The notes: generated from the letters alone by a model not told the origin. Positions 10,171 through 23,400 are shown, numbered from the stretch's first letter. The stretch is DNA of 64,000 bases from Telopea speciosissima (GCF_018873765.1 NC_057923.1:61808593-61872592); one strand, 5' to 3'. Numbers and translations: made by a program.

Positions 10171-13100
10171 CTAGACCTTCGCTATGTGTGACTCAGCCAG
10201 TGAAGAATTGAGGTCTTCTCTGGACTGTGATCTCCGGCTTTGAAGACGCATCTGACTTCTGTGAGGGGCCCAGAAGGAACCCACCCCACCATTATCAGAC
10301 TGCATCTGCCCCAAGCTACCAGAGGAGTAACTATGTGAGACACTACTGGTTGTCGGATGTAATGAATACTCAATGAGCTGAATGCTGTGCTCTCCCAAAC
10401 TGTGGTCCATACTGAACGGTTTTTGCTGAGAATGAGCAATGGTAGGACTCAGTGGCATCTTTACCCTCCCATCTCCTAGAACATCACAGTGAAATTGCTT
10501 GTAAAGGTCAAACATGGAGAAAAGCAGATGAAATAATATACATATATAAGAGAGAGAGAGAGAGAGAGAACTCCGAAGCATTGATTAGAAAAAACAAATC
10601 AAAGAAATTTGTATGCGGATCTCCTTTTTTTAAAACAAAACTTGAGTCTGCACAAAAATCCAATTCAGTGTATCAAACTATTATAGCTTTTCTTTCCTAA
10701 GTTGCAAGTTGCAACTTTGATCTTATTGATACAACCCATGATTAACTATAGAAACCTGATTTTACAGAATACTCCAGTCGTCGTGGCTTTGTGGCATGGT
10801 TAATACTACATGCATAAAACTGGAAGCTCGCTTTTTGAATGAGTTATAACAAGTTTGGTCATAGTAACTCATTCAAACAGCATAAAACCGGATGCTCCCC
10901 CCCACCCCCCAAAAAATATATATATATGGTCTTAACAAATCTTCAAACAGAAACATCAAGTGGCTTACAAGTTGGACTTCATTATTGAACATCTTTTCTG
11001 AAAATGTGGAGTACATTCTATGCAAAACATCTGCGGAAAAACTTGGCAAACTATTCATGGAGTTTGTTACCGTACAGTTATTTTTAATTTTTTTTTTTTT
11101 TTTTTTTTTGGGGGGGGGGGTGGAGGGGGTTCTGTAGCTTCATGTATGCTTTTTTTTAATCAGTAAGCTTGATGTTGTTAATTACTACTTGCCACAGAAG
11201 CTTCCCTCCATTCTTAACCAGTAGCAGTGAGCCTAACATATGGCACGTGATGCATCATCAAAGCCCCACATCAGTAGGAAGAAGAAGAACCAGCCCCACT
11301 CCCATGTGGGGCCCATTGAGTAGTTACCTAGGGTTGGCCCTTGCCCCCCCCCCCCATACTTAGTTAATAGCTTAGCAATTTGTTTACATTCCTATACTTT
11401 GTTTATTTTTTCTGTTTTTAATTGAACCGGTTCAAATTGGTTGCATCCAATTGGTTCAATTTAAATGAAGTGCTCCTATTGGCTAATAGGGTCTTAAATC
11501 CTATTGGTTGATAAGGAATCTTCTTTTAATTAGCTGTTTTGATTTGAATTCCTCCCTTTCCACGATTTTTAGAAGTGGAAATAGTTTGTAAGTCTTTTCA
11601 GCTAAGGAATCCTATTCCAAAGCTGAATCGACATTGGCCCTTGGCCTTATTATATAAGTTAATAAAATTTCAGAAGAGGATTAGCCTCCCAAAAATCGTG
11701 AATGTGTTTTGCTGCCATTGTTGCTGCTGTTCTGCTCTGCAGAGATTTTGCATCCTTGTGGTTCTATCAAGGTGGAAAAGGTAGGTGGATCTCCTACGAC
11801 TCCTTGCACCATGACAGCCGGGAAGATCCCTAAGATTGAAGATGGTTCTATCCTTCTCTGCTGTCCAAGCTTGTTACCAGTGGATTCTACTGTAAGTTTG
11901 AGACCCAATTCTGTTTCTAACACTCTACTCCCCCACCCCTAATCGATTCCCCTTTGTTTTTGTTTGAATTTCATAAACCCGTATCACCCTTAACCCTGTC
12001 CAGCATTAACCCATCATCAGAATTTCATCAGAATTGGACTACAGTTTCCCCTTAGCATCCCCTCCACTCGATCCCAGGCTGCTACCCCAAATTGTCATTC
12101 AAACCTTAATTCCCTCGTCAGTCTTCTCCATTAAAGCTCCACAAACCCTAAAATTTCCACAGCCTAACCTAACCATCAAAACCAGCCCAAAATTGGTTCG
12201 AACCTCCCTTCTACTGTCCCCTACACTTGATCCAAAGTGCATCCCAAATTCCCACCCTAAACCCTAGTTTCACCTACTTTCCTATTTCCAAAACCCAAAA
12301 CCCTAACCCTAAATTTTATGGAATTCTAATTTTTATTTAAACCTGATTAAACCTACTTCAATATCATCCTAAACACCTGACCAGCTTTACTGTTTATCAT
12401 AATCTCTCATCCCCTTCATCTTAACCCTAGAATTTGACCTAAAACTCCTATTCTGCTCTATTCAAACTGCAGAACCAGCAGCCCCTTTGGTCCTTTGTCA
12501 TTGGATCCTGGATAATTGGCCTCTAGTAGGACCTTTACTATCTAGAGCTACATTGGCACGGACTCTGCTGAATTAGCTGAGTGAATGATGATGCTATGAT
12601 GAATTAAACAACCACCGATTGGGGGGGAACACAGGCAAAGTTTCAATAGGCGAAGAAAAAACATATTCCAAATGATCAATCCAGTCTCTCTAAATTTTAA
12701 GATCTTTCTTGTTTAGCACTGGGTTAACATCATAGTTTTAACATCCACATAAGGTCTTTAAGTTGATCAAGGTCCCAACAAGTCACTACAGTATTCTATT
12801 CCATCATTTGAAGGTCAAAAGTAGTAAGAAATTAATCTCTTTCCCATAAAAGGTTAAAAATAAAACATCTGTCCCATCCAGAGTGATAAATGGCATGTCA
12901 ATTGTAGGAAGATGGAAACAGAGGGCAGAATCCATTCTGCTTAACCATTTTCCCTTAGAAAAATCAAAAAAATAACAAATGAAAAGTACCTTACCAATAT
13001 AATAGTACAAAAAGAAGAGATCAATATCCAAAAAGTTTGTGAGTAGAGGACTAACCAATCCTCGAACAAAAACTTACCAGTATTGATAGGACTCCAGCGC

Positions 13101-15037
13101 TGGAACCGGAACGGTGAAGAAATATTGCGAACAGAGGTCGCAGTTGCACTGTTATGCCTAAATAATGGGAGATAGGGCTTACGGAAAAATCTTGGCATCC
13201 AATTGCCAGTGCATGATAAGGCACAGGCTAGAAGTACCAGCGACACAATCACCAGAACAATTAGAAGGATTGGGCTCATCTTCATCTGGAGTATTCTATA
13301 GCTCTGAAGTGCCATTCGAGTTGATAACGACCCCCCAGCTTCCAAAAGAGCAACCCCAAGTGTCCAAGTAATACTACCAGAACCAATAAGCACCTGGCTA
13401 TCTGTTAAGTGTAATCCCTCTCTCAACAGCGATACAATATAAGGTGCCCTAAAGCAGTATTGTTCTATAAATGGCTGTGGTACCACACTATTCCTTGCAA
13501 CATCCCAAGTTTTTTCACAGAATTCCCGACCATTCTCCAATACATCATCAAGTGTATCTTCTGAGGACAAGTTAAAAAACCGAAACACCACATAGAAGCC
13601 AGACATCGCATAAAACTTCCCATGGGGACGAGGTAAGCTATCACTCAGGGCACAAGGTTGCAGCTCACAATCAATTCCTGGATTTGAATCTGACCATTCA
13701 GACAAATTAACCGCCACTTTTGCAAGCATGCTGCATTCTTCCCACTGTGGAGCACCAACAAGGCGGACAGCTATTCCAGGTTTTCCTCTTTTACCAATAT
13801 TTCTTCCTACCATCAAAGGGCTCTCACTTTCTTGGTTTAGTGAAGCACACTGAGAACAGATATACTTTTCCATGTACCCACTCTGCAAGCATGGATGTTT
13901 AAGTTCAATCTTTCCATTAATTAGATCAGCATTACTGATTCCTGGAAGCTTCTTGAGAAGATACACCACAGATTTATCAAAGGCATCATTCAAACCATAA
14001 CCCGACAAAGAATAGGCACTGAGCTGATGACTAACGGTTCCAATATTTAACTTTAAACCAGTCTCACCTTTTACCTGTTCCTCGGTCTCAAAAGTAACCT
14101 GCAATGATGAACCACCCAAATCAAGTGCACCAAATGTCGCTTTTGCTGGTTCTGAACCCAGCATACCCATGTGATAATTAAGAGCTATCCATCCATAATA
14201 AGCTTCCTCCATGCCTGAGATAACCCTAACCCAGTCCCTACGGCACGAAAATGAAGAATTCCTCAATATTGACCAAGCATTATCAAGAAGCCATGTGGAA
14301 TCATTACTTGGAAGTCTACGAACCCCAGCTGTGGCAAAAAGGAAGAGTGAGGTACTCTTATGAGATTGCTTGGGGATTTTCTCCTCTGCCCACTGAAGGA
14401 GAGGTTTCATCACTGCCTTCAACCCAGATGTATTTTGCACGAGTTTGTCAAACCCAGGCTCAGTTTCCATTCGAAGATAAGCACGCCCAGACCGTGCAAT
14501 AGATTTTCTTTCAGTCCCTTCTGGTAATGATCTCAAGATAATAGGAAGACTGCCATCTTTTTTGTGATCAATAGATGATTTATATACATAAACACGAGTT
14601 CCCGTACTTCCACAATCAAGTACCACATAAAATTTTGATGCTTCTTGAGACCAATAAGTACTTAAATATTTTGCACACAAGTAGATCAAGAAAAATAAGA
14701 TTAGTAAGCAAATGAGTGCCATGATTCTTCGAACCCATTTCTTCCATAAAAATGGTATTCCTGGCAAGTTTTTCTCCTTTGAGAAACTTGCTCCAGCCTT
14801 CTCTCTCTGTAAGGGATGAGGCACTTTTGCACGGGATGCAGTCCTGTTTAGTATAAGATCAAGATCATTTTCTTCTGGATCAAGTCCACGGAACGTTGAG
14901 AAATCTTGAAGCGATGATGAGTTTCGCAAGTTGTTCTTTTGTCCAGGATGGACTGTACTATAACCTGAAACTGAACCCACAGGGGGCAATAGTCCAGAAG
15001 ATGCTGATGATCCAGACACAGAACGTGAGGATGCCAT
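10171..15037 (-). CDS. APY7: Apyrase 7-type nucleoside phosphatase (GDA1/CD39)
   Basis: Coding exon 1 is 15037-13078 and exon 2 is 10475-10171, joined by a GT-AG intron (donor at 13077, acceptor ending 10476). The frame is kept across the junction and gives 754 residues, close to the usual length of plant APY7. Residues 104-123 form a membrane anchor behind a Ser-rich cytosolic tail. Apyrase conserved regions follow: DCGSTGTRV (141-149), ATAGVRRL (235-242), SGMEEAYYGWIALNY (274-288), ALDLGGSSLQ (304-313) and GSGSITWTLG (552-561). A second membrane segment lies at 588-608. The exon-2 tail (SHSYSSGSLGQMQ, SQMRLQSRRSQSREDLNSSL) is typical of the APY7 branch. The family hydrolyses nucleoside tri- and diphosphates, and the branch is linked to the secretory pathway and pollen wall formation. 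I chose the ATG at 15037 because the one 30 bp upstream lies across a likely 5'UTR acceptor (TTGCAG at about 15050). No disabling lesion was seen. Confidence 0.93.
10476..13077 (-). other. Apyrase intron with dispersed repeat family A
   Basis: The minus-strand intron begins GTAAGTTTTTG and ends TGATGTTCTAG, with a TC-repeat polypyrimidine tract (10551-10570 on plus). It contains a T-run/G-run at 11084-11120, a C-run at 11345-11355 and a copy of dispersed repeat family A (about 11400-12560). Confidence 0.85.
11400..12560 (+). repeat. Dispersed repeat family A, copy 2 (inside apyrase intron)
   Basis: Collinear with 26010-27010. Shared landmarks are AATTGAACCGGTTCAAATTGG, the TTGCTGCCATTG/TGCTGC stretch, GGTAGGTGGA followed by CTCCTACGACTCCTTG, and the closing GAACCAGCAGCCCCTTT-like block. 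It lies antisense to the apyrase gene. It may be a solo LTR, but no clean ends or target duplication were found. Confidence 0.65.
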
Positions 15038-15498
15038 ATGACAGACCTGCTGCAACAGGAGGAGCATCAGTGACCATAGTTAGCAAAAATAGGAACGGCA
15101 AAAAAACAAAAACGGATGGTACGAGGTTTAAAGATGTAGATTTCAAAAAAAGGGGACAAATAAAGGCAGCATACTCATATAAATTGATGAATTTTCACCT
15201 GAATCCCTACATCTAATGTTCAAAACAACTATAACATCCAACATTAATGCATATATCTTCCATAACCCATTATACGTTTCATGAAAAATAATAATACTAA
15301 AGGATAAAAATGAAATGAAAGGATTGTAGCTTTTGTATAGGGAACTATTTCAGTATAAGCAATTGAATCAATATGGTTATATATTAATTAGCACACGTCT
15401 CACATGAAAGTAGGAGTCTTATGCTCCCTTATCGGTATATACTCCATACACGTGAACCGCACATAGGATACATGAAACGTGAACGCATTTAATATGCG

Positions 15499-16258
15499 CA
15501 TAGTTCAAAAACTCGCCAAAATCTCAGCGAGATCTCGAATATCTCGAGAATCTCAAGCTCCTCGAGACGAGATGACATATGAGACACAAAACATGCACAA
15601 TTTCGAATAACTCGACCAAAATTTTGAATTATTCAAAAATCTCGGAAAAATCTCGAATATTTCAAGAATCTTGACCTCCTCAATACTCATAGAGTCATAG
15701 TATTGTATTGTTGGGACTTGAGAGTTGAGACGTGGAAGAATAGCGTATTAAGGTGTCTATGACTTATGTATTATTCATTGTACTTGGGTTTCTTACCCCA
15801 AAAAAAATTGTACTTGCGTTAGGTGTCTATGTAATATGCATTGTGAACACTTCACTGTATCTTGTGGTTTGTAGTAGAAATTTTAAGTCTTTAAATATTT
15901 CTTGAATAATTATTCAATTTTAGGTGTCTTCATCCATTATTGCATAATTTACTTGTTTTACTTGCCAATTATGTCTCATAGCACTCAAACAATGTGTAGA
16001 ATAAGCAATATCATATCAAGGGTTCAATGATTACTGTCAACCAAAGGTGCAAATCCAAAACACCATATTGGGTGCTTTTATTTTACAATTTGAAGATTTA
16101 AATATGTTTATTAAGCCTAAAACAAGCTTCCCTTAAAGTTTTGGAGCCAACTATGGCCATTTGCCAACCAAAACATCATACCAAAACAAAACAAAAAATA
16201 TACACTAACTCGTCAAGATCCCGGCCGTCTCAACCTAGTTGAGATGAGTTTTTGAACC
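15499..16258. repeat. Dispersed TIR repeat, family B, copy 2
   Basis: Left end AGTTCAAAAACTCG and right end GAGTTTTTGAACCT are inverted. The interior matches 4739-5553 in the same orientation. It lies just upstream of the apyrase gene's 5' end. Confidence 0.6.
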
Positions 16259-16378
16259 TTGAATACGCTTTTAAAACGCGGAAGATAAAAGTATCTACTT
16301 TTTTTCCCGTTCTTTTGAGAGGAATACGGCAAAACGTGTTTAAAACGTCAGAAAATAGGGACGGAGTTTTAAACGGAT

Positions 16379-16527
16379 TGTAATATGGGTACAAGGGTAT
16401 ATTTGTCCATTAGCGTTTAGTTGGTGTTGCCCTAAGGGTATATTTGTAACTTGTGCTTCATAAGGTTTATTATAAATAAAGAGGGTTTGTGACTCATTGA
16501 CATAAGTTCAATTCCCCAAATCCATCA
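16379..16527 (+). repeat. Putative 5' LTR of the old Copia element
   Basis: TG...CA bounded, about 149 bp, with TATAAATAAAG near 16472. The right edge is set by the primer-binding site. The left edge is inferred because the partner LTR has been lost. Confidence 0.5.
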
Positions 16528-16539
16528 TGGTATCAGAGC
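16528..16539 (+). promoter_or_regulatory. Primer-binding site (initiator Met tRNA)
   Basis: TGGTATCAGAGC directly follows the putative LTR, as in the Copia at 1970. Confidence 0.8.
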
Positions 16540-16954
16540 AAAGAATCGACATTGGGAGCTAAACCCTAATGAAACCCTAAACTTGTTGCCTCCTCTCTCT
16601 CTTTTGCGCTTCCACCTTCTCTCCCCCTCGGTTTCAGTGCCACTACCCATCGCCACCTCTCTTCCTCTCAGTTTCACCGCCGGTCACCACCACCTCCCTC
16701 TCCCGGGCACCACCACCACTTGCTTCCGTAGCTGCCACTAGCCACCACTATCGCCTTGCACTCCTTTCTCTTTTTCCCTTGGTGAATTCTTTCCCAGCAT
16801 GGGCTCTTTCTATTCTTATGATCTAAATCTCCTCTAAAGTTTTTTGAAAATTTTCATGTGGTAGGATCTCTTTTCGTGTTACCCATATCTCTATGATCAG
16901 CAGCAATGTTGGACGTGTCAACTGCATCTACTAGACAAGGAGTAGTCCTACAGC

Positions 16955-19438
16955 GTGAGCACGACTTCCCTCACTATGAGCTATGTCAAACTCGATGGGA
17001 GTAACAACCTGATGTGGTCTCGGTCCTGTTCTCTTGCTGTGGCTTCCCGTGGTCTGTCTGGCCACCTTACAGGGAATTCTGTCAAGCCTAATGCTGCTGG
17101 TCCTGCTCAAATTAAATGGAATACTGACAATTGCCTTGTTATGTTGTATCTCCTCAACTCTATGGATCCTATCATTGCACAGGGATATCTTCTCCTTGAC
17201 ACTGCTGCAAAAATCTAGATGGCTGCAAAAGAAACTCATTCCCAAGTTAGTAATGACGCACAGTGTTATGAACTCCGAAAGAAGATCCATAACATACAAC
17301 AGAAGATTTATCTTTGTCTCAATATTACTCTACTATGCGAGGTCTGGGGCAGACATTAGATTTTTATGGGAGATTTTCTGCTACTTGTGATACACATATT
17401 GTTGCGTTTCACAAGTGGGAAGATAAGCTTCGTGTTTATGACTTTCTTGTTGGTCTAAATATGGAGTTTGATCAGATTAGGGCTCATGTCCTTAATCGGG
17501 ATCTTTCTCCTACTGTTGAGCAAGTTTATGCTATAGTACAATCGAAGGACAGCCATCGTACTGCTATGGTCCATCCTGTGCCCATGGAACGTTCAGCCCT
17601 TTACACTGGTCCAGGCACTACATCTCGTGGGAACTCTTCCTATGGGAATGTTTCTCGTGGTAATGATAATTCTGTCCCTAAGAAAGTTCCTATGAAGTGT
17701 GATTTATGTGGGAAGGAACATCATACCAAAGACACATGCTAGAAGTTATATGGGCGTCCTCCTCTTTCTCGCAATCGTGGGCAGGGTCGTCCCACTGGTG
17801 CTGCTGCCCATCATTACTACTGATGATACTCCTACAGACACTCCTCTCTCTTTAGATGAGCTACTCCACCTACGTCGCTTAATGTCCCGGCTGGAGACTT
17901 CATCTTCCTCAGCGCCATCTGTCGGTGCAACTTCTGCAACCACCATGCCACCGTCCTCTAGTTCTTCATCTCCATCCACTTCAAGTATTTCTTTCGGTGG
18001 CCATTGTGCCTTAGTCGATTTCATTCCTTGGATAATCGACTCAGGTGCCACCGATCATATGACTGCGTCCTACTCTCATTTTTTTCAATATTATCCTTTG
18101 TCAGGTATTAGTCGAGTTCGTGTTGCCGACGGATCACTTTCCTCTGTTTACGGAAAGAGGTCTATCAAGTGTTCGTCCACTTTATCTCCTTCCTCTGTTC
18201 TTCATTTCCCTAATTTTTCTACTAACTTATTGTTTATTAGTAGTTAATGGCCCCCAACCCAAAATCCCTAGCTTCTGGGTAGAAAGGCCCTTCCAAGGTC
18301 AAAAGCCAAAGTGTCACACACTACCTGACCGATGTGGGACTAAACTCCCCTCCTATTTCTGGCCATGAAGCGCATTCACTGCATCAACTCCCCCAGTTTT
18401 GGGCCATAGACCCCCACATGGCCGGTGCACGAACAACCCGCTCTGATACGACTTAATGGTGTCCAACCCAAAAGCCCGAGCTTCTTGGTGGAGAGGCCCT
18501 TCCAAGGTCATAAGCCAAACTACCGCACACTACCCGACCGATGTGGGACTAAACTCCCCTTCCATTCCTGGCTATGGAGTGCATTCACTGCATCAGTAGT
18601 CTAACAAGGGATTTAAATTGCAAAGTGACATATTTCCATCTCACTGTATTTTTTAGGACTTGGAAACGGGACGTACGACTAGCAATGGTAAAATGGATCG
18701 TGGTTTGTACTTGCTTAAGAGCTCTCCATCATCTTTCACAACCATTGCTTCTCTTTCTGGTTCGTCTACATTTGCGTTGTCGAAGCTACACAGATGGCAT
18801 CGTCGTTTGGGTCATCCCCCTTTAGGAATGTTATCTAGGCTTTTTCTTGATTCAGTGAAACAATGTCATCCCAATAGTTTCTTTTGTGACACTTGCATTT
18901 TACAAAGCAGACTAGAGTTGTTCATCCTATTTCAGATAATAGAAGTTTGATTCCGTTTGGTGTGGTTCTCTTTGATGTATAGGGCCCTGCCCAGTGTGTG
19001 TCTACTTCTGGGTATCGATGGTTTGTTACATTCATAGATTGCTTTAGTCGCACCACTTGGATTTACCTGTTACGCCAAAAGAGTGATGTTTTTCCCTTTT
19101 TTCAATCTTTCCATAAGATGTTCCACACTCAATTTGATGCCAAGATTAAGATTCTTCGAACAGATGATGGTAAGGAGTATAAGGACAAATCTTTCAAATT
19201 GTATTTATTAGATCATGGGATAATCTACCAGACTAGCTGCATTGACACACCTGCACAGAATGGGGTTTGCCGAGCGTAAGAATTGCCATCTCTTGGAAGT
19301 GGCTCATTCCATCATACTTGACATGACAGTTCCTCCTCGGTTTTGGGGTGATGCGATTCTCCTGGCAGCATATCTTATTAACAGGATGCCATCCCGTGTG
19401 TTGGCATCTCACTGTCTACTAGATGTTCTCTTGGGTTC
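16955..19438 (+). pseudogene. Old Copia gag-pol, disrupted
   Basis: Gag opens with MSTTSLTMSYVKLDGSNNLMW, shifts frame near 17210-17310 and continues as LRVYDFLVGLNMEFDQIR to a zinc knuckle CDLCGKEHHTKDTC (about 17697-17738), followed at once by a TAG stop. The protease motif WIIDSGATDHM is at about 18030. Reading into the pre-integrase zone (RWHRRLGHPPLG) is split by the TRIM at 18245-18595. Integrase follows with WFVTFIDCFSRTTWIYLL, RTDDGKEYK and DTPAQNGV, and a one-base shift near 19265 before AERKNCHLLEVAH. It ends at the younger Copia insertion in the DVLLG motif. Non-functional. Confidence 0.9.
18245..18595 (-). mobile_element. TRIM (miniature LTR retrotransposon) with 5-bp TSD
   Basis: Two 142-bp direct repeats (18245-18386 and 18454-18595) flank a 67-bp centre. 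Read on the minus strand, the repeat starts TGATGCAG and ends CCATTA. Directly after the 5' copy comes TCGTATCAGAGC, one base off the Met-tRNA primer-binding site, and before the 3' copy comes a purine tract AAAACTGGGGGAGT. This layout defines a TRIM. The 5-bp duplication GTAGT flanks it (18240-18244, 18596-18600). Removing the element plus one duplication restores the Copia reading LLFISSLTRDLNCKV. By eye the two LTRs differ at about 20 of 142 sites. Confidence 0.9.
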
Positions 19439-19756
19439 TGTTAGAATATATGGGCCAGAATACCATAGGGGTATTCTGGTCCTTTTTCCCACTTTCTCCC
19501 TCTTTATTTTCTGTTTTTATTATTCTGTAATTTTACTTTTATTTCTGTATTTTTCCCCTTGTCAATCTCTATTAGAATAGACAAGGGGAGCACTTCTAGT
19601 TTGACTAGGAGTGTGCATTCCTAGTTGTTTCTATTTCTGTTATTAGCACTCCTACTTTGATTAGGAGTTGTACTCTTTGATTCTATTACTATAAATAAAG
19701 GGCTAAGTGATAGGATTAATCACTTAAGCATTAATCAACTAGTTGTTCTCTCAACA
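19439..19756 (+). repeat. 5' LTR of the young Copia
   Basis: 318 bp with TG...CA ends. A TATA box (CTATAAATAAAG, about 19688) marks the likely promoter. Short inverted words such as CCTTGTC/GACAAGG occur inside. Confidence 0.95.
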
Positions 19757-19768
19757 TGGTATCACAGC
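19757..19768 (+). promoter_or_regulatory. Primer-binding site
   Basis: TGGTATCACAGC adjoins the LTR and differs by one base from the Met-tRNA complement TGGTATCAGAGC. Confidence 0.85.
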
Positions 19769-20472
19769 TACGAATTGATCTAACCTAAATTTTTTTTTTC
19801 CCACCCTCCCATCGTGTTCTCTTCTCTTTCCCCTCTCTCTCGATCTCTTTTCTCTTCCTTCTCCTTGCTTCTTCTCCTTTTCTAAGGGCAGCACTACAGA
19901 GGTGATCTTATGATCTAGTTGCTGCCCCTTCTCACCTCTTTTTTTCCTAATTCATGACCTAATTTTCCTGTTCGATGGCTGCTGCTGGTTCCCTCTTGCG
20001 GAAATTGGAGCTTCCATATTTTATTGCAGATCAGGCCTGAGTTTATTGGGACTGCTGCTCCCTATATTGGAGCACTTCTGCGACACTAGACTGCTGTTTT
20101 CCAGCCTCATATTGGTACTGAAGACCCCTTCTCCCACTCGATCTCTTATTTTCAGGGTTTTCCTACAACAAAACCCTAAGCCTTATCGATATTGGGATTA
20201 GGGCTGATTACAGTTGCTGTTTGTTTTTGGTTTTATTCTTCATCAAAGGCATACCCTGCAGGCTCTTGGACTGATTCACCTGGCTTCATCTGCAGCATAG
20301 TTTTGGTTTACTCTCCCCCCGTCAATTGCTTTTTTGGGTTTCTTCCAAACCCTAATTTAATCAATATTGGGGAGGGCTCCTTATTTGCTGCTGGTTTTTT
20401 GGGTGGTGTGTTTTCCATCCCTGGTTTGGCTTCTTCAGTGGCTTTCTCTGCTGATCAGCTCCTCTCTGCACT

Positions 20473-23400
20473 ATGGGTGACTCCACTGATATCTCCACTG
20501 CCACATCTGCTCAGGTTACCAATGACAAGTCTGATTTTCGTGATCTCCACCCTAACCCTATCAAGTTAGACGGCAGCAACTATCTTCTATGGTCTCGATC
20601 AGCCTCTTTTGCTATTGCTGGTCGTGGCCTCACTGATTATATTGATGGGATTATTCCTATGCCGACTACCCCTGGTGCTGCCCGGACTAAATGGCTAGCC
20701 CACAATGGTCTTCTTATGTCCTATTTGGTTGGTTCTATGACTTCAGATCTTGCACAGGGTTTTCTTTTACTTGATACGGCTTCTCAGATTTGGGCAGTGT
20801 GTAAGGAGACATATGGGCAGCTTGGTAATGATGCTCAGGTTTATGAGCTTCGCAAGAAGGTTCTTCATACTACTCAAGGGGACCTAACTGTGTCTAAATA
20901 TTATGCCACTCTCCGCAGCTTCTGGCAGCAATTGGACCATTTTTCCGATTATCACCCTGATACCGCTGCCAACATAGTTGCATATAAGAAGCATGTTGAC
21001 AAGATTCGGGTTTATGACTTCTTGGCTGGGTTGAATGTTGAATATGACCAGATACGTGTTCAGGTGTTGGGCCATTCACCTTTTCCCACACTTGAACAAT
21101 CCTATGCCCTGGTCTCTTCAGAAGAAAACCGTAGGGCTGTTATGTTACATCCTCCTGTTTCGGACAGATCAGCTCTCCAGACTGCTGCCCCTATTGGTAC
21201 GTTATCTGTTGGTAGTTCTACTTCCAGTCCTATTACATGTGACCACTGTCACAAACCTTACCACACCAAGGACAAATGCTGGAAGCTTCATGGGAAACCG
21301 GCTGACTTTGAAGCCAAGCGGGCTGGCAAGAAAAAACCTAAGAGCAAGGCACATCAATCTGAATCTGTTGCTACCCATGACTACGGACATTGGTCTATCC
21401 CAGGATGATCTACGAGGCTTTCTGCGTGTACTAAGGTCTTCTGCTGCGCAGCCTCTACTACTTCCGTTGCTACTGCCAATTCCTCGGCTCCTTCAGGTTC
21501 TTATTTTGCCCGGTCAGGTATCCCTTTTGGTGGTCATTGTGCTTCTGTAGCTTCCCATCCCTGGATAATTGATTCCGGAGCTACGGATCACATGACTGGC
21601 TCTTCTAGCTTATTTTATAGATACTCTCCCACTTCTGGGAAAGACAAGGTCAAAGTGGCTGATGGTTCCCTTTCCTCTATCTCTAGCAAAGGGATCATCA
21701 ACTGCACTTCACACCTCCCTTTGTCTTCTGTTTTACATATCCCTAATTTTACTACTAACCTCCTTTCCATTAGTAGTATTACTCGTGATCTTAACTGCAA
21801 GGTAACCTTTTTTCCTTCCCATTGTGTTTTTCAGGATCTGGCGTCTGGGAAGACGATTGGATTGGGTAAAGTTCACGGCGGGCTGTATCTGCTTGATGAT
21901 GGTCATCTCTCTCCACCGGTAACTTCTCCACTACATCAGAACTCCTTGGTCTCTTCTGAACTTTACCAGTGGCACTCTAGATTAGGTCACCCTCCATTAG
22001 GAATTTTAGCACATTTATTTCCTTCTTTAGTCACCAAATGTAATAAGGATAACTTTTTTTGTGAGGCTTGTGTTCTGGCCAAACAGACACATGCAACTTT
22101 TTCTTTATCAAATAAAAGGAGTTCTTCTTGTTTTAATTTGGTGCATTCGGATGTTTGGGGACCTAGTCGTAAGACCTCTATTTCTGGCCACCGTTGGTTT
22201 GTCTCATTTATTGATTGTCATTCTCGTAATACTTGGATTTATCTTCTTCAGTCTAAAAACCAAGTTTTTTCTTGCTTTCAACATTTTCATAAAATGATCC
22301 AGACCCAATTCCAGGCCACTCTTAAGGTTTTACGGAGTGATAATGGCACTGAATATAAAGAATCCCAATTTCAACATTACCTTGTTGATCATGGGATTAT
22401 ACATCAGCCTAGTTGCGTTGATACCCCAGCCCAAAATGGTGTGGCTGAAAGAAAGAATCGCCACTTGTTGGAAGTGGCCAGAGCTTTAATGTTTGCTCGC
22501 CATGTTCCATCCCAATATTGGGGTGATGCTGTTCTCACTGCAGCTTACCTTATTAATAGGTTACCTTCACGGGTTCTGGATTCCCGTAGCCCCGCTGACC
22601 TTTTACTTGGTGATTCCTCTTTTGTGGTCCCTCCCAAGGTCTTTGGTTGTGTCTGTTATGCTAGGGATACTCATTCCCCTGGCAAACTTGAACCCCGGGG
22701 GTTGAGGTGTATTTTTTTGGGTTATTCTCCAACCCAGAAAGGTTACAAGTGTTACCACCCTCCTACCCGCCGTACTATGGTCAGTATGGATGTGGTTTTC
22801 CATGAAACCCTTTCCTATTATTCTTCCCCACCTCTTCAGGGGGAGCACTCTAATGAAGATGTGGTTCATCCTCTTGGGTTTCCCTTCCCAACATCACCTA
22901 TAGCCACCAACCAGCCTCCCATAACTGCTGTCCAGCCTCCCGAGGCTGCTGTCCAGCCTCTCGAGGTTGTTGTGTAGCCTCCCATGGCTGCTGCCCAGCC
23001 TCCAGTAGCTGCTGTCCAGCCTCCCGAGGCTGCTGTCCCTTCACCTGGGGGGATTCCAATATAAGGGGAGACCTTGGAAATAGGTGGTGGTAATGTTCCT
23101 ACTCAGGGGGAGCTGACTCCAGTACAGAGGACCATTCGTAACTTTCAGAGGACCATTGACAATTCCACCATTCTCACTTATAACTGGAGATGTTCTAACA
23201 GAGGGCAGAATCAGTCTACTACAGCACCGATACCCATCCAGTTGCCGCCTCAGGATCCAGATCCTCCTCCTGGTGAGCCCTCCTCTTCTGATCTACCCAT
23301 CGCACATCGCAAAGGTACCAGGACCTGCACTTTACATCCTATTTCCCATTTTGTTTCTTATAGTTCTCTTTCTCCTTCTTTTCGTACTTTTGTTTCCTCC

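Noticed and set aside
13165-14502. Plus-strand open frames across the apyrase exon
   Set aside because: They are antisense shadows of a well-supported 754-residue gene.
20192-20569. 125-codon open frame in the young Copia leader
   Set aside because: Hydrophobic, no domain, and overlaps the true gag start in another frame.
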